Assembly: GCF_013522705.1 (NCBI RefSeq)
Contig: NZ_JAAMRE010000035.1
Location: forward strand, 1-64,000
DNA length: 64,000 bases
DNA from: Pseudomonas lurida
GTDB taxonomy: Bacteria; Pseudomonadota; Gammaproteobacteria; Pseudomonadales; Pseudomonadaceae
Direction: 5' to 3'
Every line of letters starts with the position of its first letter. Position 1 is the stretch's first letter. The position numbers and the translations under genes are program-made. Below are positions 24,761-33,914 of this stretch, one piece after another. Under the pieces are notes generated by a model. The model had not been told where the DNA came from, made no database searches, and saw nothing but the letters and a program-made list of their open reading frames with translations.

Positions 24761-25324
24761 TTATCTTTCTCGGAAGTAATCGACCAACTCGCGCGCACTG
24801 GGGCACAGCGGGTGTTGAGCTGCACGGACGATGCTGAAATCGAAGTGCTTGACCATTTTCTTGGCGAAGGCGGGTTTATTGCCAGGGCCGGAAACTCCCA
24901 CGGTTTTGGCAATTTCTTTAAGGCGATCATAGGGTTTTCCAAAGGTCGCTTCAGGATAGGGCTCATTGTAGGCCTGCTTCAGCCAGTTGCTCATTGCCTG
25001 GGTATCAGCAAGGAACCATGCCTCCAGAGCCTTGACGGCGATGAATATGGTTTCGATTTTTGCGTTGCTTATACGGTCTCGAACTACTTCAACCGAGGCC
25101 TCTTCTTCCAGGTCGGTGAGCACATAGATTTTGCTCACCCCTTTCACCTCAAGCGCCTGAATGAATACATCGATATTGTGTGGAAGGAGGTTTCCACCTC
25201 CTTTTGCATCGATTACTGGCGTTACCAGTTCCTGTCCACAATCGCTGAGGAGTTTGGTGAAGGCCGCAGATTCAACCACGATCCTTTCACAGTCCCCCTC
25301 CACAATAAAGCCAACTTTCACCAT
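24761..25324 (-). CDS. Toprim-domain protein (DUF4276-like), partner of AAA ATPase
   Basis: 187 residues from ATG 25324 within the end of the upstream ATPase gene (7-nt overlap). Starts MVKVGFIVEGDCERIVVES: the IVEG glutamate is the Toprim metal ligand, and IYVLTDLEEE gives the acidic second block. The fold is that of OLD/RloB/AbiL-like nuclease partners. Translational coupling to the AAA ATPase indicates a two-component defence module of the broad OLD/PARIS/AbiL style; the exact named system is not established. It ends 27 nt from convergent jetD. Confidence 0.78.
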   Translation of the reverse strand: MVKVGFIVEGDCERIVVESAAFTKLLSDCGQELVTPVIDAKGGGNLLPHNIDVFIQALEVKGVSKIYVLTDLEEEASVEVVRDRISNAKIETIFIAVKALEAWFLADTQAMSNWLKQAYNEPYPEATFGKPYDRLKEIAKTVGVSGPGNKPAFAKKMVKHFDFSIVRAAQHPLCPSARELVDYFRER

Positions 25325-26433
25325 GGAAGCCCCCCGTTGAGCATATTTGTCAGCCACGCGGTGTCCAGAGGGATCTGCTTTTTATCGACTCCGGATTCTG
25401 CCGCGCATTTGACGCCCGTGCGGCCCTCGGTTTTGTTGACCAGCCAGAGCTCTTCCGGATTTAAGTTGCGTACCACAGACTCACTGTGTGTGGTAATGAA
25501 TACAGGATGTTCAACCGTCGCGTTATCCCGCATAAGCGTAACGAGTTCGCCAATGGCTTTAGGATGAATACCTCGTTCAGGCTCCTCGATAATGGTAAGG
25601 CCTGCCTGAGCAGTGCGGCTCAACACGGCGGTCATGATGCACAGGGCATAAATAGTGCCGTCGGAGATCAAGCGCGCAGGAAAGTGAGTTCTGGTGCCCT
25701 CTTCTTTGAAGGTGATGACCGTGGCGCTATCGAGTCGCTGCTTTTCAGTCGAGACATTTTCCAGTCCAGGAACAATTAGCTCAATCCATTCCAAGACTTG
25801 AGTTCTGAATGCTTCATCCTTTTCCAGTACGGAGAGCATGGTTGCGACGTTGCGACCATGGCTGTCCAACATTGTGGCATCGGCGGTCGAGCTGTCTGGT
25901 TCTTTTGCAGCAATAGGATCAATTCGAAACACACGTATGTTTGTAAGGAATTTGTAGAGCGATGAGTTGCTGAACAACATGAGTGCGGTCATGTCTTGAG
26001 GGTATTGCAGAAGCGGCGTAAGTGGAGAGTAGCCAGACAGCGTAAGTCGCGTTTCGCCATTTTGGCGCCGGTCGATGCACAGTTCGCCATCGATCTTCAG
26101 GCTTTCAATGACCTGAGGAACTTTGTCGATATCAATCAGTTTGAGCGAGTAATCAAATTTTTCATTATCGATTTCTATTTTTATTTCGAAGGACAGTGAG
26201 GTCCTTTTTTCTTTGCGATACTTGAAACAGTGGATTTGTTGAAAGCCGCCAAAATCCCGAATGGCAGTGGCAGCCCCTCGTTTCACGACGGCACCGAAGA
26301 ACGCCAGGGCATCAGTAATATTACTTTTCCCGGCCCCGTTAGAGCCTGCCAGGGCTGTAAAGGGAGAGAGTCCCTCAAGCGTCAGGCTTGTAACGCTTTT
26401 GAATCCTTTGATTGTGATCGATTCGATGTTCAT
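25318..26433 (-). CDS. AAA15-family ATPase (RecF/OLD-like)
   Basis: 371 residues from ATG 26433 (GAAGGA 6 nt upstream). MNIESITIKGFKSVTSLTLEGLSPFTALAG leads into Walker A GSNGAGKSN (about 30-38). The ABC-like end has Walker B LTIIEEPERGIHP and H-loop FITTHSESVV. No Toprim domain is fused; it is supplied by the next gene. COG4637/COG1106-like ATPases of this type sense phage or foreign proteins and license a nuclease or effector. Codon use is less GC-biased than neighbouring core genes, consistent with acquisition. Confidence 0.82.
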   Translation of the reverse strand: MNIESITIKGFKSVTSLTLEGLSPFTALAGSNGAGKSNITDALAFFGAVVKRGAATAIRDFGGFQQIHCFKYRKEKRTSLSFEIKIEIDNEKFDYSLKLIDIDKVPQVIESLKIDGELCIDRRQNGETRLTLSGYSPLTPLLQYPQDMTALMLFSNSSLYKFLTNIRVFRIDPIAAKEPDSSTADATMLDSHGRNVATMLSVLEKDEAFRTQVLEWIELIVPGLENVSTEKQRLDSATVITFKEEGTRTHFPARLISDGTIYALCIMTAVLSRTAQAGLTIIEEPERGIHPKAIGELVTLMRDNATVEHPVFITTHSESVVRNLNPEELWLVNKTEGRTGVKCAAESGVDKKQIPLDTAWLTNMLNGGLPW

Positions 26434-26609
26434 GGCAATTCCTTCGACCTTCACCGGCCGTCGCCGCACGACGGGCTTTTCACGTCGCCTGCTTATTGAG
26501 CTTCAAAAATTTTGGCTCGCGCATGATATAGGCGTTCGACAGCAGCAGTATATTCACAAAAAAACTGTGGCCCTTGAGTCCACATGCCAGTGACCATAAA
26601 GCGCCGCGC

Positions 26610-27245
26610 TTAGCGCCGCCCTTCCAGCGCCATGCGCACAGCCAGCCCTGCCAGCACCGTCCCCATCAACCAGCGCTGTACCCATTGCCATAGTGGTTTG
26701 GCCGCCAGAAACGTGGCGATGGAGCCCGCCGACAGGGCGATCAACGCGTTAACGCTCACACTGATCATGATCTGGGTAAACCCCAGCACGAGGGACTGCG
26801 CCAGCACACTGCCGTGGCCGTCGGGCACGATGAATTGGGGCAGCAACGACAGGTATATCACCGCGACTTTCGGGTTCAGCAGGTTGGTGACAAAGCCCAT
26901 CATAAACAACCTGCGCGGCCCGTCCCGAGGCAGATCGCGCAACTGAAACGCCGAACGCCCACCGGGCTTCACCGCTTGCCAGGCCAGGTACAGCAAATAC
27001 AACGCGCCGCCGAGCTTGAGCGCGTCATACGCAAAGGGCACCGCCATCAGCAGAGCGGTTATACCCAGCGCCGCGCAGAGCATATAAACCACAAAACCCA
27101 ACGCCACGCCGCCCAGGGAAATCAAGCCCGCGACCCGCCCTTGGCAGATCGAGCGGGAGATCAGATAGATCATGTTCGGGCCTGGCGTCAGCACCATCCC
27201 GAGGCAAATCAGACCAAACGCCAGCAGGCTCGACAGTTCGGGCAT
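26610..27245 (-). CDS. LysE/RhtB-family amino-acid exporter
   Basis: 211 residues from ATG 27245 (AGGAG, 7 nt). Six hydrophobic spans; motif LTPGPNMIYLISRSICQGRVAGL after the first span and NLLNPKVAVIYLSLLPQF in the middle are LysE/RhtB hallmarks. It exports amino acids or related small molecules; the substrate cannot be told from sequence. It stands alone between the defence island and the dehydrogenase. Confidence 0.9.
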   Translation of the reverse strand: MPELSSLLAFGLICLGMVLTPGPNMIYLISRSICQGRVAGLISLGGVALGFVVYMLCAALGITALLMAVPFAYDALKLGGALYLLYLAWQAVKPGGRSAFQLRDLPRDGPRRLFMMGFVTNLLNPKVAVIYLSLLPQFIVPDGHGSVLAQSLVLGFTQIMISVSVNALIALSAGSIATFLAAKPLWQWVQRWLMGTVLAGLAVRMALEGRR

Positions 27246-27590
27246 GGGGTAACTCCTGTAGGTAACGCCAGCCGTGGGCGCGTGGTCGCGAGTGGCTGGA
27301 TGCGCACGATGGTAGGGCCGCCGAAGACGGCGCGTTAGATACAGATGGCCCGACAAAACGTCATACAGGCACGCAGCGATGAGACGGAGCGTCCCAATTG
27401 CTCAGCGCTTTCTCAGAGGGCTGATTCAAGGCGTCTCATTCGACGGTGATTGCGGCCAGCGGGGGTTGTGCCACGGATCGCTCTAAAAAACGCCTGTTCG
27501 AGGATTTTCGCGCAGATGGCACCGGCCTTGCTCTGGCCCTCGCAACCCCGTCGGGGTTCGTCACTCACTGCCGTTTCAAGGAGCCTTGCC
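27246..27590. other. Intergenic region before the dehydrogenase
   Basis: 345 bases between divergent genes. No gene is supported. A hairpin CGCAACCCCG-TC-GGGGTTCG (27540-27560) sits 30 nt before the dehydrogenase start and could affect its expression. The reading frame upstream of 27591 is open to 27450 but has no good ribosome binding site. Confidence 0.45.
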
Positions 27591-28685
27591 ATGACCCTAA
27601 CGATCAATCCGCAACGCAGCATGCGTGCCGCTGTCTGGCACGGCCGCCACGATATCCGCGTCGAAGATGTGCCCCTGCCCGACGCGCCGCCCGCCGGCTG
27701 GGTGCAGATCCGCGTGCAATGGTGCGGCATCTGCGGCTCCGATCTGCATGAGTACGTGGCCGGCCCGGTGTTTATTCCGGTCGACGCGCCACACCCGCTG
27801 ACCGGCATCAAGGGCCAGTGCATTCTCGGTCATGAGTTCTGTGGCGAAATCGTCGAGATCGGCGCCGGCGTGGAGGGCTTCAGCGTCGGTGAACCGGTGG
27901 CGGCCGATGCCTGCCAGCATTGCGGCACCTGCTACTACTGCACCCACGGGCTGTACAACATCTGTGAAAACCTGGCGTTCACCGGGTTGATGAACAACGG
28001 TGCCTTCGCCGAACTTGTCAACGTACCCGCCAACCTGCTGTACAAGCTGCCCGCCAACTTCCCCGCCGAAGCCGGTGCACTGATCGAGCCGCTGGCGGTG
28101 GGCATGCACGCCGTGAAAAAGGCCGGTAGCCTGCTGGGGCAAAACGTCGTAGTGGTCGGCGCCGGCACCATCGGGCTGTGCACCATCATGTGCGCCAAAG
28201 CAGCGGGCGCGGCGCAAGTGATCGCCCTGGAAATGTCCGCAGCCCGCAAGGCCAAGGCCCGGGAAGTGGGCGCGAGCCACGTACTCGATCCCAACCAATG
28301 CGACGCCCTGGCCGAAGTCCGCCGCCTCACCGCCGGGCTCGGCGCGGATGTCAGCTTCGAATGCATCGGCAACAAACACACGGCCAAACTTGCCATCGAC
28401 CTGATCCGCAAAGCCGGCAAGTGCGTGCTGGTGGGCATCTTCGAAGAACCCAGCGAATTCAACTTCTTCGAGTTGGTGGCCACGGAGAAACAGGTACTCG
28501 GCGCGTTGGCCTATAACGGCGAGTTCGCGGATGTCATCGCGTTTATCGCCGATGGGCGGCTGGATATCACGCCGTTGGTGACGGGGCGTATTCAGCTGGA
28601 ACAGATCGTGGGGGAAGGTTTTGAGGAATTGGTTAAAAACAAGGAACACAACGTGAAGATCATTGTGTCGCCAGCGCGGGTTTGA
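27591..28685 (+). CDS. Zinc-dependent 2,3-butanediol dehydrogenase-like enzyme
   Basis: 364 residues from ATG 27591, AAGGAG upstream. Medium-chain dehydrogenase: catalytic zinc site GICGSDLHE and GHEFCGEIVEIG, structural zinc cysteines QHCGTCYYCTHGLYNIC, NAD(P)-binding GAGTIGL. The sequence HEYVAGP, FIP and IEPLAVGMHAVKKAG match (R,R)-butanediol dehydrogenases. It would oxidise 2,3-butanediol to acetoin or a related secondary alcohol. No aco genes are adjacent, so its pathway partner is not shown here. Confidence 0.85.
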   Translation: MTLTINPQRSMRAAVWHGRHDIRVEDVPLPDAPPAGWVQIRVQWCGICGSDLHEYVAGPVFIPVDAPHPLTGIKGQCILGHEFCGEIVEIGAGVEGFSVGEPVAADACQHCGTCYYCTHGLYNICENLAFTGLMNNGAFAELVNVPANLLYKLPANFPAEAGALIEPLAVGMHAVKKAGSLLGQNVVVVGAGTIGLCTIMCAKAAGAAQVIALEMSAARKAKAREVGASHVLDPNQCDALAEVRRLTAGLGADVSFECIGNKHTAKLAIDLIRKAGKCVLVGIFEEPSEFNFFELVATEKQVLGALAYNGEFADVIAFIADGRLDITPLVTGRIQLEQIVGEGFEELVKNKEHNVKIIVSPARV

Positions 28686-28703
28686 GGGGGGATGTGATCC
28701 CAG

Positions 28704-28753
28704 CACACATGAAAAAGCCCCAGGTCTTTCGACTTGGGGCTTTTTCATGTGTG
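28704..28753 (+). terminator. Strong rho-independent terminator
   Basis: A near-perfect 23-bp inverted repeat containing AAAAAGCCCCAGGTC / GACTTGGGGCTTTTT around a TTTC loop. The A/T arms make it work in both directions. It borders the tRNA-Arg island. Confidence 0.92.
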
Positions 28754-28779
28754 TTTGGTGCCCCGGCGGGCTTCTAACC
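28754..28779. repeat. Left att-like repeat
   Basis: TTTGGTGCCCCGGCGGGCTT and six more bases match the tRNA-Arg 3' end on the same strand with one deletion and two substitutions. Probable decayed attL/attR partner of the tRNA site. Confidence 0.65.
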
Positions 28780-28829
28780 TGGCTCATAACCGATTGAAAA
28801 AATAGATTATTTTTCCGTAATTGTTCGAA

Positions 28830-28849
28830 GGGATACATCCTGGGATACA
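28830..28849. promoter_or_regulatory. Paired GGGATACA direct repeats (putative integrase arm sites)
   Basis: GGGATACA at 28830-28837 and 28842-28849, 12 nt apart, just inside the left island end. The same octamer recurs near the right end. Arm-site role is inferred. Confidence 0.5.
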
Positions 28850-28851
28850 GG

Positions 28852-29532
28852 CTAATCCTGCACCGGCCACCCGAGGTTGATAAGCTCTGAGGGCTGTTGT
28901 AGGAGCAGCGCGTGTCGCTTCTCGAAAGCCATACCTGCCGTGTCTATGACTCTTTCACTTGAATAAGTCGCTTCGCAAAGTTGTATAAACGCAAGTGGTT
29001 GAGGGAAGTAGTTAGCGGAGATTCTGAAGTCATGTAGTCCGCTAAGCTGTAAGTGTGAAGGACTATGAGATTTAGCTTTTGGATCGTAATCGAATCTAAT
29101 GTGAGACGTGTTTGAAGGTGTTTGATTTTTCAACTCCATCATTTCCGTCCAGTTATAGAGATGATTAAAAAGTTCATCGTCCTCTCTATCGACAGCATCA
29201 TCTGCGGCGGCAAGAATTTCTTCCAGAGAGTCGCGGGTTGATAGCGGCCTTGGATAGAACGCGAGCCTGGCACTGGTCAGGTTTTCACTTTTGTCATATT
29301 GATAGAAAAACTGAAAAAAAGAGCCGTCAGACAGTAGTAGTGAATACTGTTGGGAATCAATCAAATATTGATACTCAAGCGGATAATATAACCCCTTAAT
29401 GATCCCAGGTTTTCTACCGTGCCATGAGATTGACTTGGTCTCATTGTCCACACATATGTTGTTAAGCTGAGTATGCTTTTCCAGAGTACGCGTTGCGTTT
29501 ATTATTCCTTGACAGATGTGTGCAAACTTCAT
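28852..29532 (-). CDS. DUF2290 protein
   Basis: 226 residues, MKFAHICQGIINATRTLEKH, with ISWHGRKPGIIKGLYYPLEYQYLIDSQQYSLLLSDGSFFQFFYQYD and a C-terminal HIRFDYDP block typical of DUF2290. The biochemical activity of this family is not established. Its start is 10 nt after the stop of the helicase gene on the same strand, so the two form an operon. The pairing of a small uncharacterised domain with an SF1 helicase inside a tRNA island suggests a two-gene defence unit; this is inference. Confidence 0.7.
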   Translation of the reverse strand: MKFAHICQGIINATRTLEKHTQLNNICVDNETKSISWHGRKPGIIKGLYYPLEYQYLIDSQQYSLLLSDGSFFQFFYQYDKSENLTSARLAFYPRPLSTRDSLEEILAAADDAVDREDDELFNHLYNWTEMMELKNQTPSNTSHIRFDYDPKAKSHSPSHLQLSGLHDFRISANYFPQPLAFIQLCEATYSSERVIDTAGMAFEKRHALLLQQPSELINLGWPVQD

Positions 29533-29542
29533 CAGAAGACTC

Positions 29543-31744
29543 CTAGTCTTGAGAGTAATTCTGAATCATTTCTTTGAATTCAGGGTTTTTCTGCATTAGC
29601 TCAAAGATTTCCTGAAGTTTGTCCAATTCTTTGTCTGACTTATTGAGGAAGGTTTTGTTGTTCTTCATTTGAGTTGGGCTTGGGCAAATGAACTTGAATT
29701 TTGGGAAGTCGCGCTTTATGCAATCAATTTCATGTATGAGTTTTTCCATGGATTGACCGAAACCACTTATATAGCACCAGCCTCTAGATCTTGTGACTGC
29801 TACAAAAAACGCATTTCTCATTCTGAAGGTGAAGTCATTTGCAACTTGTTGGGAGTTTAGGACGAAAACAATATTTGCTTCATTACCTTTCGCCCGATAA
29901 GGGGTAGTAAGTGTCACGTAACCTAACGGCTTGAAGACGTCTGCACTCTCTACGTACCCCGGAATTACAGATTTAATACCTACAGAACTTAGCTCTCTCT
30001 GAATTGCTAGCATTGAATCTTTGTTGTTACCGGGCTTAAGGTTGATTACGATTATTTCTTCAGGTGCAACGCCATTGGTTTCAACAAGTAGACTAATTTT
30101 CTGTGCGATATAGGTGAGTTGTTCCGTATCAGAATTGCATAGTTTGGTTTGCACGAGATTCAAAGGACGCTTCTGATTTTCCAGCATTATTCCTTCGAGT
30201 AAGTTTTTGCTATTAGAATCTGGTCTTTCAATCTCTACAACGTCTCCCTCTGAGATGGTGAGATTTCTCGGTGCGTTGACCTTATAGCCTATTGCCTCCC
30301 AATCGCTAGGGTAGTAGAACATCTCGATTTGGCGATTTGAATATAGTCCCATTGCTACGCCGTGAGCGGTCATTAAAACCGGCCGCGGGGTTCGGTAGCA
30401 GTTAGGTAATACGAAATCCTTTGGAATGTCTCCATCGTATTTTCCATCTAGGACTGAGTCTGGAAGATTTGGCTCACCGGCCGCGTTCTTTCCAAATAAC
30501 TCAGTCGGGCCTTTTATAAGTGTATCTTTGAGAGATTGAAATTCGTCGTACGCCCATATGATACGTTTTTGTGAGCCCTCACCCTTCGCTAGCTTATAGG
30601 CTACCTGGAATAGCTCGGTTGAAAAATCCTGAGCTTCGTCAATCAGAATAAGGTCATACTCTGGCTCAATCTGATCCCCCATTTTTTTGAGTAAATCTCG
30701 ATATATGAAAGAAAGCGGATCTGCTTGCCCTCTCGCATCTCCTAGCGTAAGAGGCGATACGCCTAGCTTTTTGCAAAGGCGGGAGTAAAGCCCTTCTTTT
30801 TGCCTTCCGCCCCATGCATGAAGAACGTGGATTTTCGCATCGAAGTCTGGGGTTTTTTTAGCTTCCAAGGTGTAATACTTGGATATTAAAGTTTGTACGT
30901 GCTGATAGAGACTTTGGGTGTTGAACAGGTAGAGTATTTTAAATTCAGGTAAGCGTTTATGAGTAATAGCCGCTTTCAATGAAAGAACAATTGTTTTGCC
31001 CGTGCCGGCAAGGCCTCGAATGCGTTGTGGGCCTGGGGGCAACTGCATAGCGGCTAGGCGTTGGGAGTCGTCTTGTTTGAATGTGGTACGTAATGACTTT
31101 TGAATATAATCGTTTATTGTCTGCGGAGCTGTTTCGCTGATGACAGGACTGTGTTTTGTTTCATATACAAACGTTCCTTCTAGGAGTGAGTATATTTTTC
31201 CTAGTTCATCTTCAGTGCAGTTGTAGTCTTCTGATAGTTCTTTTACCCATTCGTCCAGATTGTCGAAGGGGAGGCCCATGATCGGGGAGTCGTCACCTAA
31301 CATTCCTTGAATTTGTGCTTCGTCATTTGCACAAAAAACTACCACGCTTGTAATAGGTACTTTAATCTTTCTGGCTTTCCTGTCATACAGCGACAGGTCG
31401 TTTTTCAGTCGGCTTACAACTTCCTCTTCATATATCTCAGTAATTAAGGATCTAGAAGTTATGAGGGTTCCGGAGTCTAGTTTCCAAAACTCTTCATTTT
31501 CTGACTCTATTACATCAGTTACTTGTTCTTCAATGACGTCAATCAGGATGATGCCAGACTGTTGCGATACAACAATAAACGATGGTACGTCAGTATCACT
31601 GGCTCGACCAAGCGTCGTGAGTTTGTATCCAACATAACCATTATGTTCGACTAGAGCCTTCCTAATTACCTCGGCCACTTGAAAATGGAAAGGCCGATTT
31701 TCGATTGCCAAGGATCCAGATAGGAATGAAAATTTTTTTTCCAT
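29543..31744 (-). CDS. SF1 UvrD-like helicase with NERD-like N-terminus
   Basis: 733 residues from ATG 31744 (CAGGA upstream; TTG 31756 is an alternative). The N-terminal ~110 residues have VPSFIVVSQQSGIILIDVIEE, resembling a NERD nuclease-related domain. SF1 motifs: RIRGLAGTGKTIVL (Walker A, about 250), LILIDEAQDF (Walker B), YRTPRPVLM, LTTPYRAKGNEANIVFVL, VAVTRSRGWCYISG. All helicase motifs look intact. The C-terminal 70 residues are charged, coiled-coil-like. It is probably a DNA motor with or without its own nuclease; the NERD catalytic residues are not clearly complete. Coupled to the DUF2290 gene. Confidence 0.85.
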   Translation of the reverse strand: MEKKFSFLSGSLAIENRPFHFQVAEVIRKALVEHNGYVGYKLTTLGRASDTDVPSFIVVSQQSGIILIDVIEEQVTDVIESENEEFWKLDSGTLITSRSLITEIYEEEVVSRLKNDLSLYDRKARKIKVPITSVVVFCANDEAQIQGMLGDDSPIMGLPFDNLDEWVKELSEDYNCTEDELGKIYSLLEGTFVYETKHSPVISETAPQTINDYIQKSLRTTFKQDDSQRLAAMQLPPGPQRIRGLAGTGKTIVLSLKAAITHKRLPEFKILYLFNTQSLYQHVQTLISKYYTLEAKKTPDFDAKIHVLHAWGGRQKEGLYSRLCKKLGVSPLTLGDARGQADPLSFIYRDLLKKMGDQIEPEYDLILIDEAQDFSTELFQVAYKLAKGEGSQKRIIWAYDEFQSLKDTLIKGPTELFGKNAAGEPNLPDSVLDGKYDGDIPKDFVLPNCYRTPRPVLMTAHGVAMGLYSNRQIEMFYYPSDWEAIGYKVNAPRNLTISEGDVVEIERPDSNSKNLLEGIMLENQKRPLNLVQTKLCNSDTEQLTYIAQKISLLVETNGVAPEEIIVINLKPGNNKDSMLAIQRELSSVGIKSVIPGYVESADVFKPLGYVTLTTPYRAKGNEANIVFVLNSQQVANDFTFRMRNAFFVAVTRSRGWCYISGFGQSMEKLIHEIDCIKRDFPKFKFICPSPTQMKNNKTFLNKSDKELDKLQEIFELMQKNPEFKEMIQNYSQD

Positions 31745-32283
31745 GATGTCCTGCAACTCGAAGAATATTAATTAATGATTGGGGTAGCTTCGTTGAGCCC
31801 GCCTAGGCCCGCTGAAGCTCCCGCAGAGCTACAGAATAGGACGGGTTATTGTTCGATGGTAGAGGGAGAGCTCGGGCGCCTACAAAATTGATAGCGCGGT
31901 GCAGGGTTTCGCAGGGAGAAGAATGACGCTATTTTTCTCTGCGAGCGCTGGCCTGCTTGGTTTGGAGCATGGCGCAGAATCGCAGAAAAAAATATATTTT
32001 TAGACGGCGGGTGTGGTGGGGGGACAACGGCGCGCGCCGGGTGGAGCGCCAGCCGGCCAGTGGTGGCTTTCCTAAACAGTGGGATCAGTTGCGTCATTGC
32101 TGCTCACGTGGCTCCCGGATCGCGTCGCCACCGATCTGTCATTTGCATTCGTGCTGACAGGGGGAATCATTCAGGAGGAGACGTCGGCTAAGAACTCAAG
32201 GACTGCAATTGATCCATAGCGGCCACCTAGTGGCGATTCTGACCGGCCTGCTTCAATGCCTCAGATGCTGAGCACGCGGTCAA
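31745..32283. other. Intergenic region inside the tRNA-Arg island
   Basis: 539 bases between two minus-strand genes. No reading frame has convincing start signals or family features. The stretch 31992-32052 is oddly GGCG/GGTGG-rich against an AT-rich background, and may be a deletion scar. The helicase promoter should lie next to 31745. Confidence 0.45.
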
Positions 32284-33306
32284 TCAGCTTTGCATTTCTC
32301 TTTCTGCCAGGCACTGTTCAGCATGCCAGTTTTGCCAGGTTGACAACTCATTTTTAAATGTTTCTGAGCAAACCAGTCTGGGCCGGATCAAGTGCACATC
32401 ACTAGCTTCCTCAGCAAAGACGTAGCGATCAGCATGCTCAATGATCATCTTCCGTATCAAGCTAGCCGTCTTAACATCAAGTGTGGTACCTCGCGGCCAC
32501 ACTTGGTTACCGATGCAGGTGTAGAGTAAGTGCTTCGGACTTAGGGGCAGGAGTATGTCTCCATTATTGACTCCCCACCCACCACCAAAGTCATAGTTCT
32601 TCGAGTCCTGAAAATTAAGACGTATAAGCGGGTTGTCAGATGTGGGCCATGACATGCCATCCGGAGCATGCAAGATAGTCCATTTGTGAGTTGGTAAGCG
32701 GCCTAGCGTTTTGGTTAACAGGTGCCTCATTTGCCAAATCCATAATCGCCTTCCCACAACGGTTTCTGCTTTTACTTGACCGCCTCCCTCCGGGAGAGTC
32801 TCGATGGATATTTTGAAGAGAGAGGGGGCAACGCTTTCATCCGAAGATATTGGGAATGGTTGGTTCCTCTGAGCGGCCTGCTCCATTTTAAGGACGGAAC
32901 GTTGCATGCTTTCATCCATTAATGTCTCCAATGTCTCGTTCTGTCGGCGTATGAACTGCCTCAGACGAGCCGGAGTGCGCACGTCTAGGGCAACCGCGAA
33001 CCGCACCAGCCGTCTCCAGTGCTCGGGCAGCATCCGATCTTCTCGAACAACTCGACGGATAGCTTCCTCCGCAGGATTTTCAAATTCATTGTCGAGCCAG
33101 CGTTCGAACTCGTCTGTTTCTTCCTGCCCTGCAAGGTAGGTGTAGAGGTGTTGATGAAAGGCAATTCCTTTCAGCGACTGTTTTTTCCACTGGGGAACAT
33201 TATCGCTAGGAACCAATAGCCGATAAGTTAGGATTTGGCCCTTATCAGCCCACTGCTTCAGGTAAAGCTTGGGCACGTAATGGTTGTCTTTACGCAGTTG
33301 CTGCAT
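32284..33306 (-). CDS. DUF4238 protein
   Basis: 340 residues starting MQQLRKDNHYVPKLYLKQWADKGQ: HYVPxxYLxxWA is the DUF4238 signature. Later blocks WTILHAPDGMSWPTSDNPLIRLN and ILLPLSPKHLLYTC also fit. The family is widespread in accessory islands, with no established biochemical role; a nuclease or defence function has been suggested by context only. It is a single gene here, oriented away from the integrase remnant. Confidence 0.8.
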   Translation of the reverse strand: MQQLRKDNHYVPKLYLKQWADKGQILTYRLLVPSDNVPQWKKQSLKGIAFHQHLYTYLAGQEETDEFERWLDNEFENPAEEAIRRVVREDRMLPEHWRRLVRFAVALDVRTPARLRQFIRRQNETLETLMDESMQRSVLKMEQAAQRNQPFPISSDESVAPSLFKISIETLPEGGGQVKAETVVGRRLWIWQMRHLLTKTLGRLPTHKWTILHAPDGMSWPTSDNPLIRLNFQDSKNYDFGGGWGVNNGDILLPLSPKHLLYTCIGNQVWPRGTTLDVKTASLIRKMIIEHADRYVFAEEASDVHLIRPRLVCSETFKNELSTWQNWHAEQCLAEREMQS

Positions 33307-33579
33307 CGGCGCATTTTCCCGTTGTGAAGGGGGAGGTCAGGGCAATCATACATGCTCAGTGCCGCCAGACTGGCAACCGCTGCCATAGGCTCTCGTGGCT
33401 CTGTACTCCTTAACAACTGCGGTTTGTAATTGGTAAAGCTCACGACAATAACCTGGTATTCACGGCCAACCGCTTTTGGCCCTGCGTTGCCGCTGCTAGG
33501 TGTCACGTGCGCTGGGAGTAAGGCATTCAGGTGAAAAAGCCGCCCTAAGGCGGCTTATGAGCTCTATGTGGAAAAGCGT
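33307..33579. other. Intergenic stretch with terminator
   Basis: No gene supported; the minus-strand frame 33258-33506 has no family features or ribosome binding site. The right part carries the terminator at 33535-33556. Confidence 0.4.
33535..33556 (-). terminator. Minus-strand rho-independent terminator
   Basis: Read on the minus strand: AAGCCGCC-TTAG-GGCGGCTTTTTC, 24 nt after the 33580-33891 stop. Confidence 0.8.
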
Positions 33580-33891
33580 TCAGGACGCTTGAGTTTGAGC
33601 CTGTTTCTCCATCATGGAATTCAACTCCGAACGTCGGCGGGTTCGATAGATCAGGTTCTTCAACTCTTGCTCGTCAGTGGTGAAATCATCGCGTGGGACG
33701 ACGGCAAGCGACTGCCAGATGGCATCGTCTTCGGTTGATAAAGCGATGCAGACTAAAAGGACCTCGCCCAGTCGACGCGTTTCTTCACTGCTTTCCCAGC
33801 CTGGAGTGCGAATTTCGATCCATTCGCGAGCGAGGATCTCGAACGTTTTTGTTGCTGCTTCGAGTTCGGCTGCCTTTTCCTGGTGCGCCAT
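33580..33891 (-). pseudogene. Integrase internal fragment joined to an unrelated tail
   Basis: 103 codons. The first 40 residues, EKAAELEAATKTFEILAREWIEIRTPGWES, look like the region between the arm-binding and core domains of P4-type tyrosine integrases (compare the usual TFE.VAREW). The remainder, EVLLVCIALSTEDDAIWQSLAVVPRDDF, is not integrase. The frame begins 23 nt after the stop of the arm-binding fragment. It could be expressed as a small protein, but origin as a recombination scar of the integrase is the best reading. Confidence 0.5.
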
Positions 33892-33914
33892 TGACTTCGG
33901 GGTAGCCGCCCAGG

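Noticed and set aside
28754..28790. Possible second tRNA gene at the left island end
   Set aside because: Only the 3' T-arm/acceptor-like part is present; it is an att copy, not a tRNA gene.
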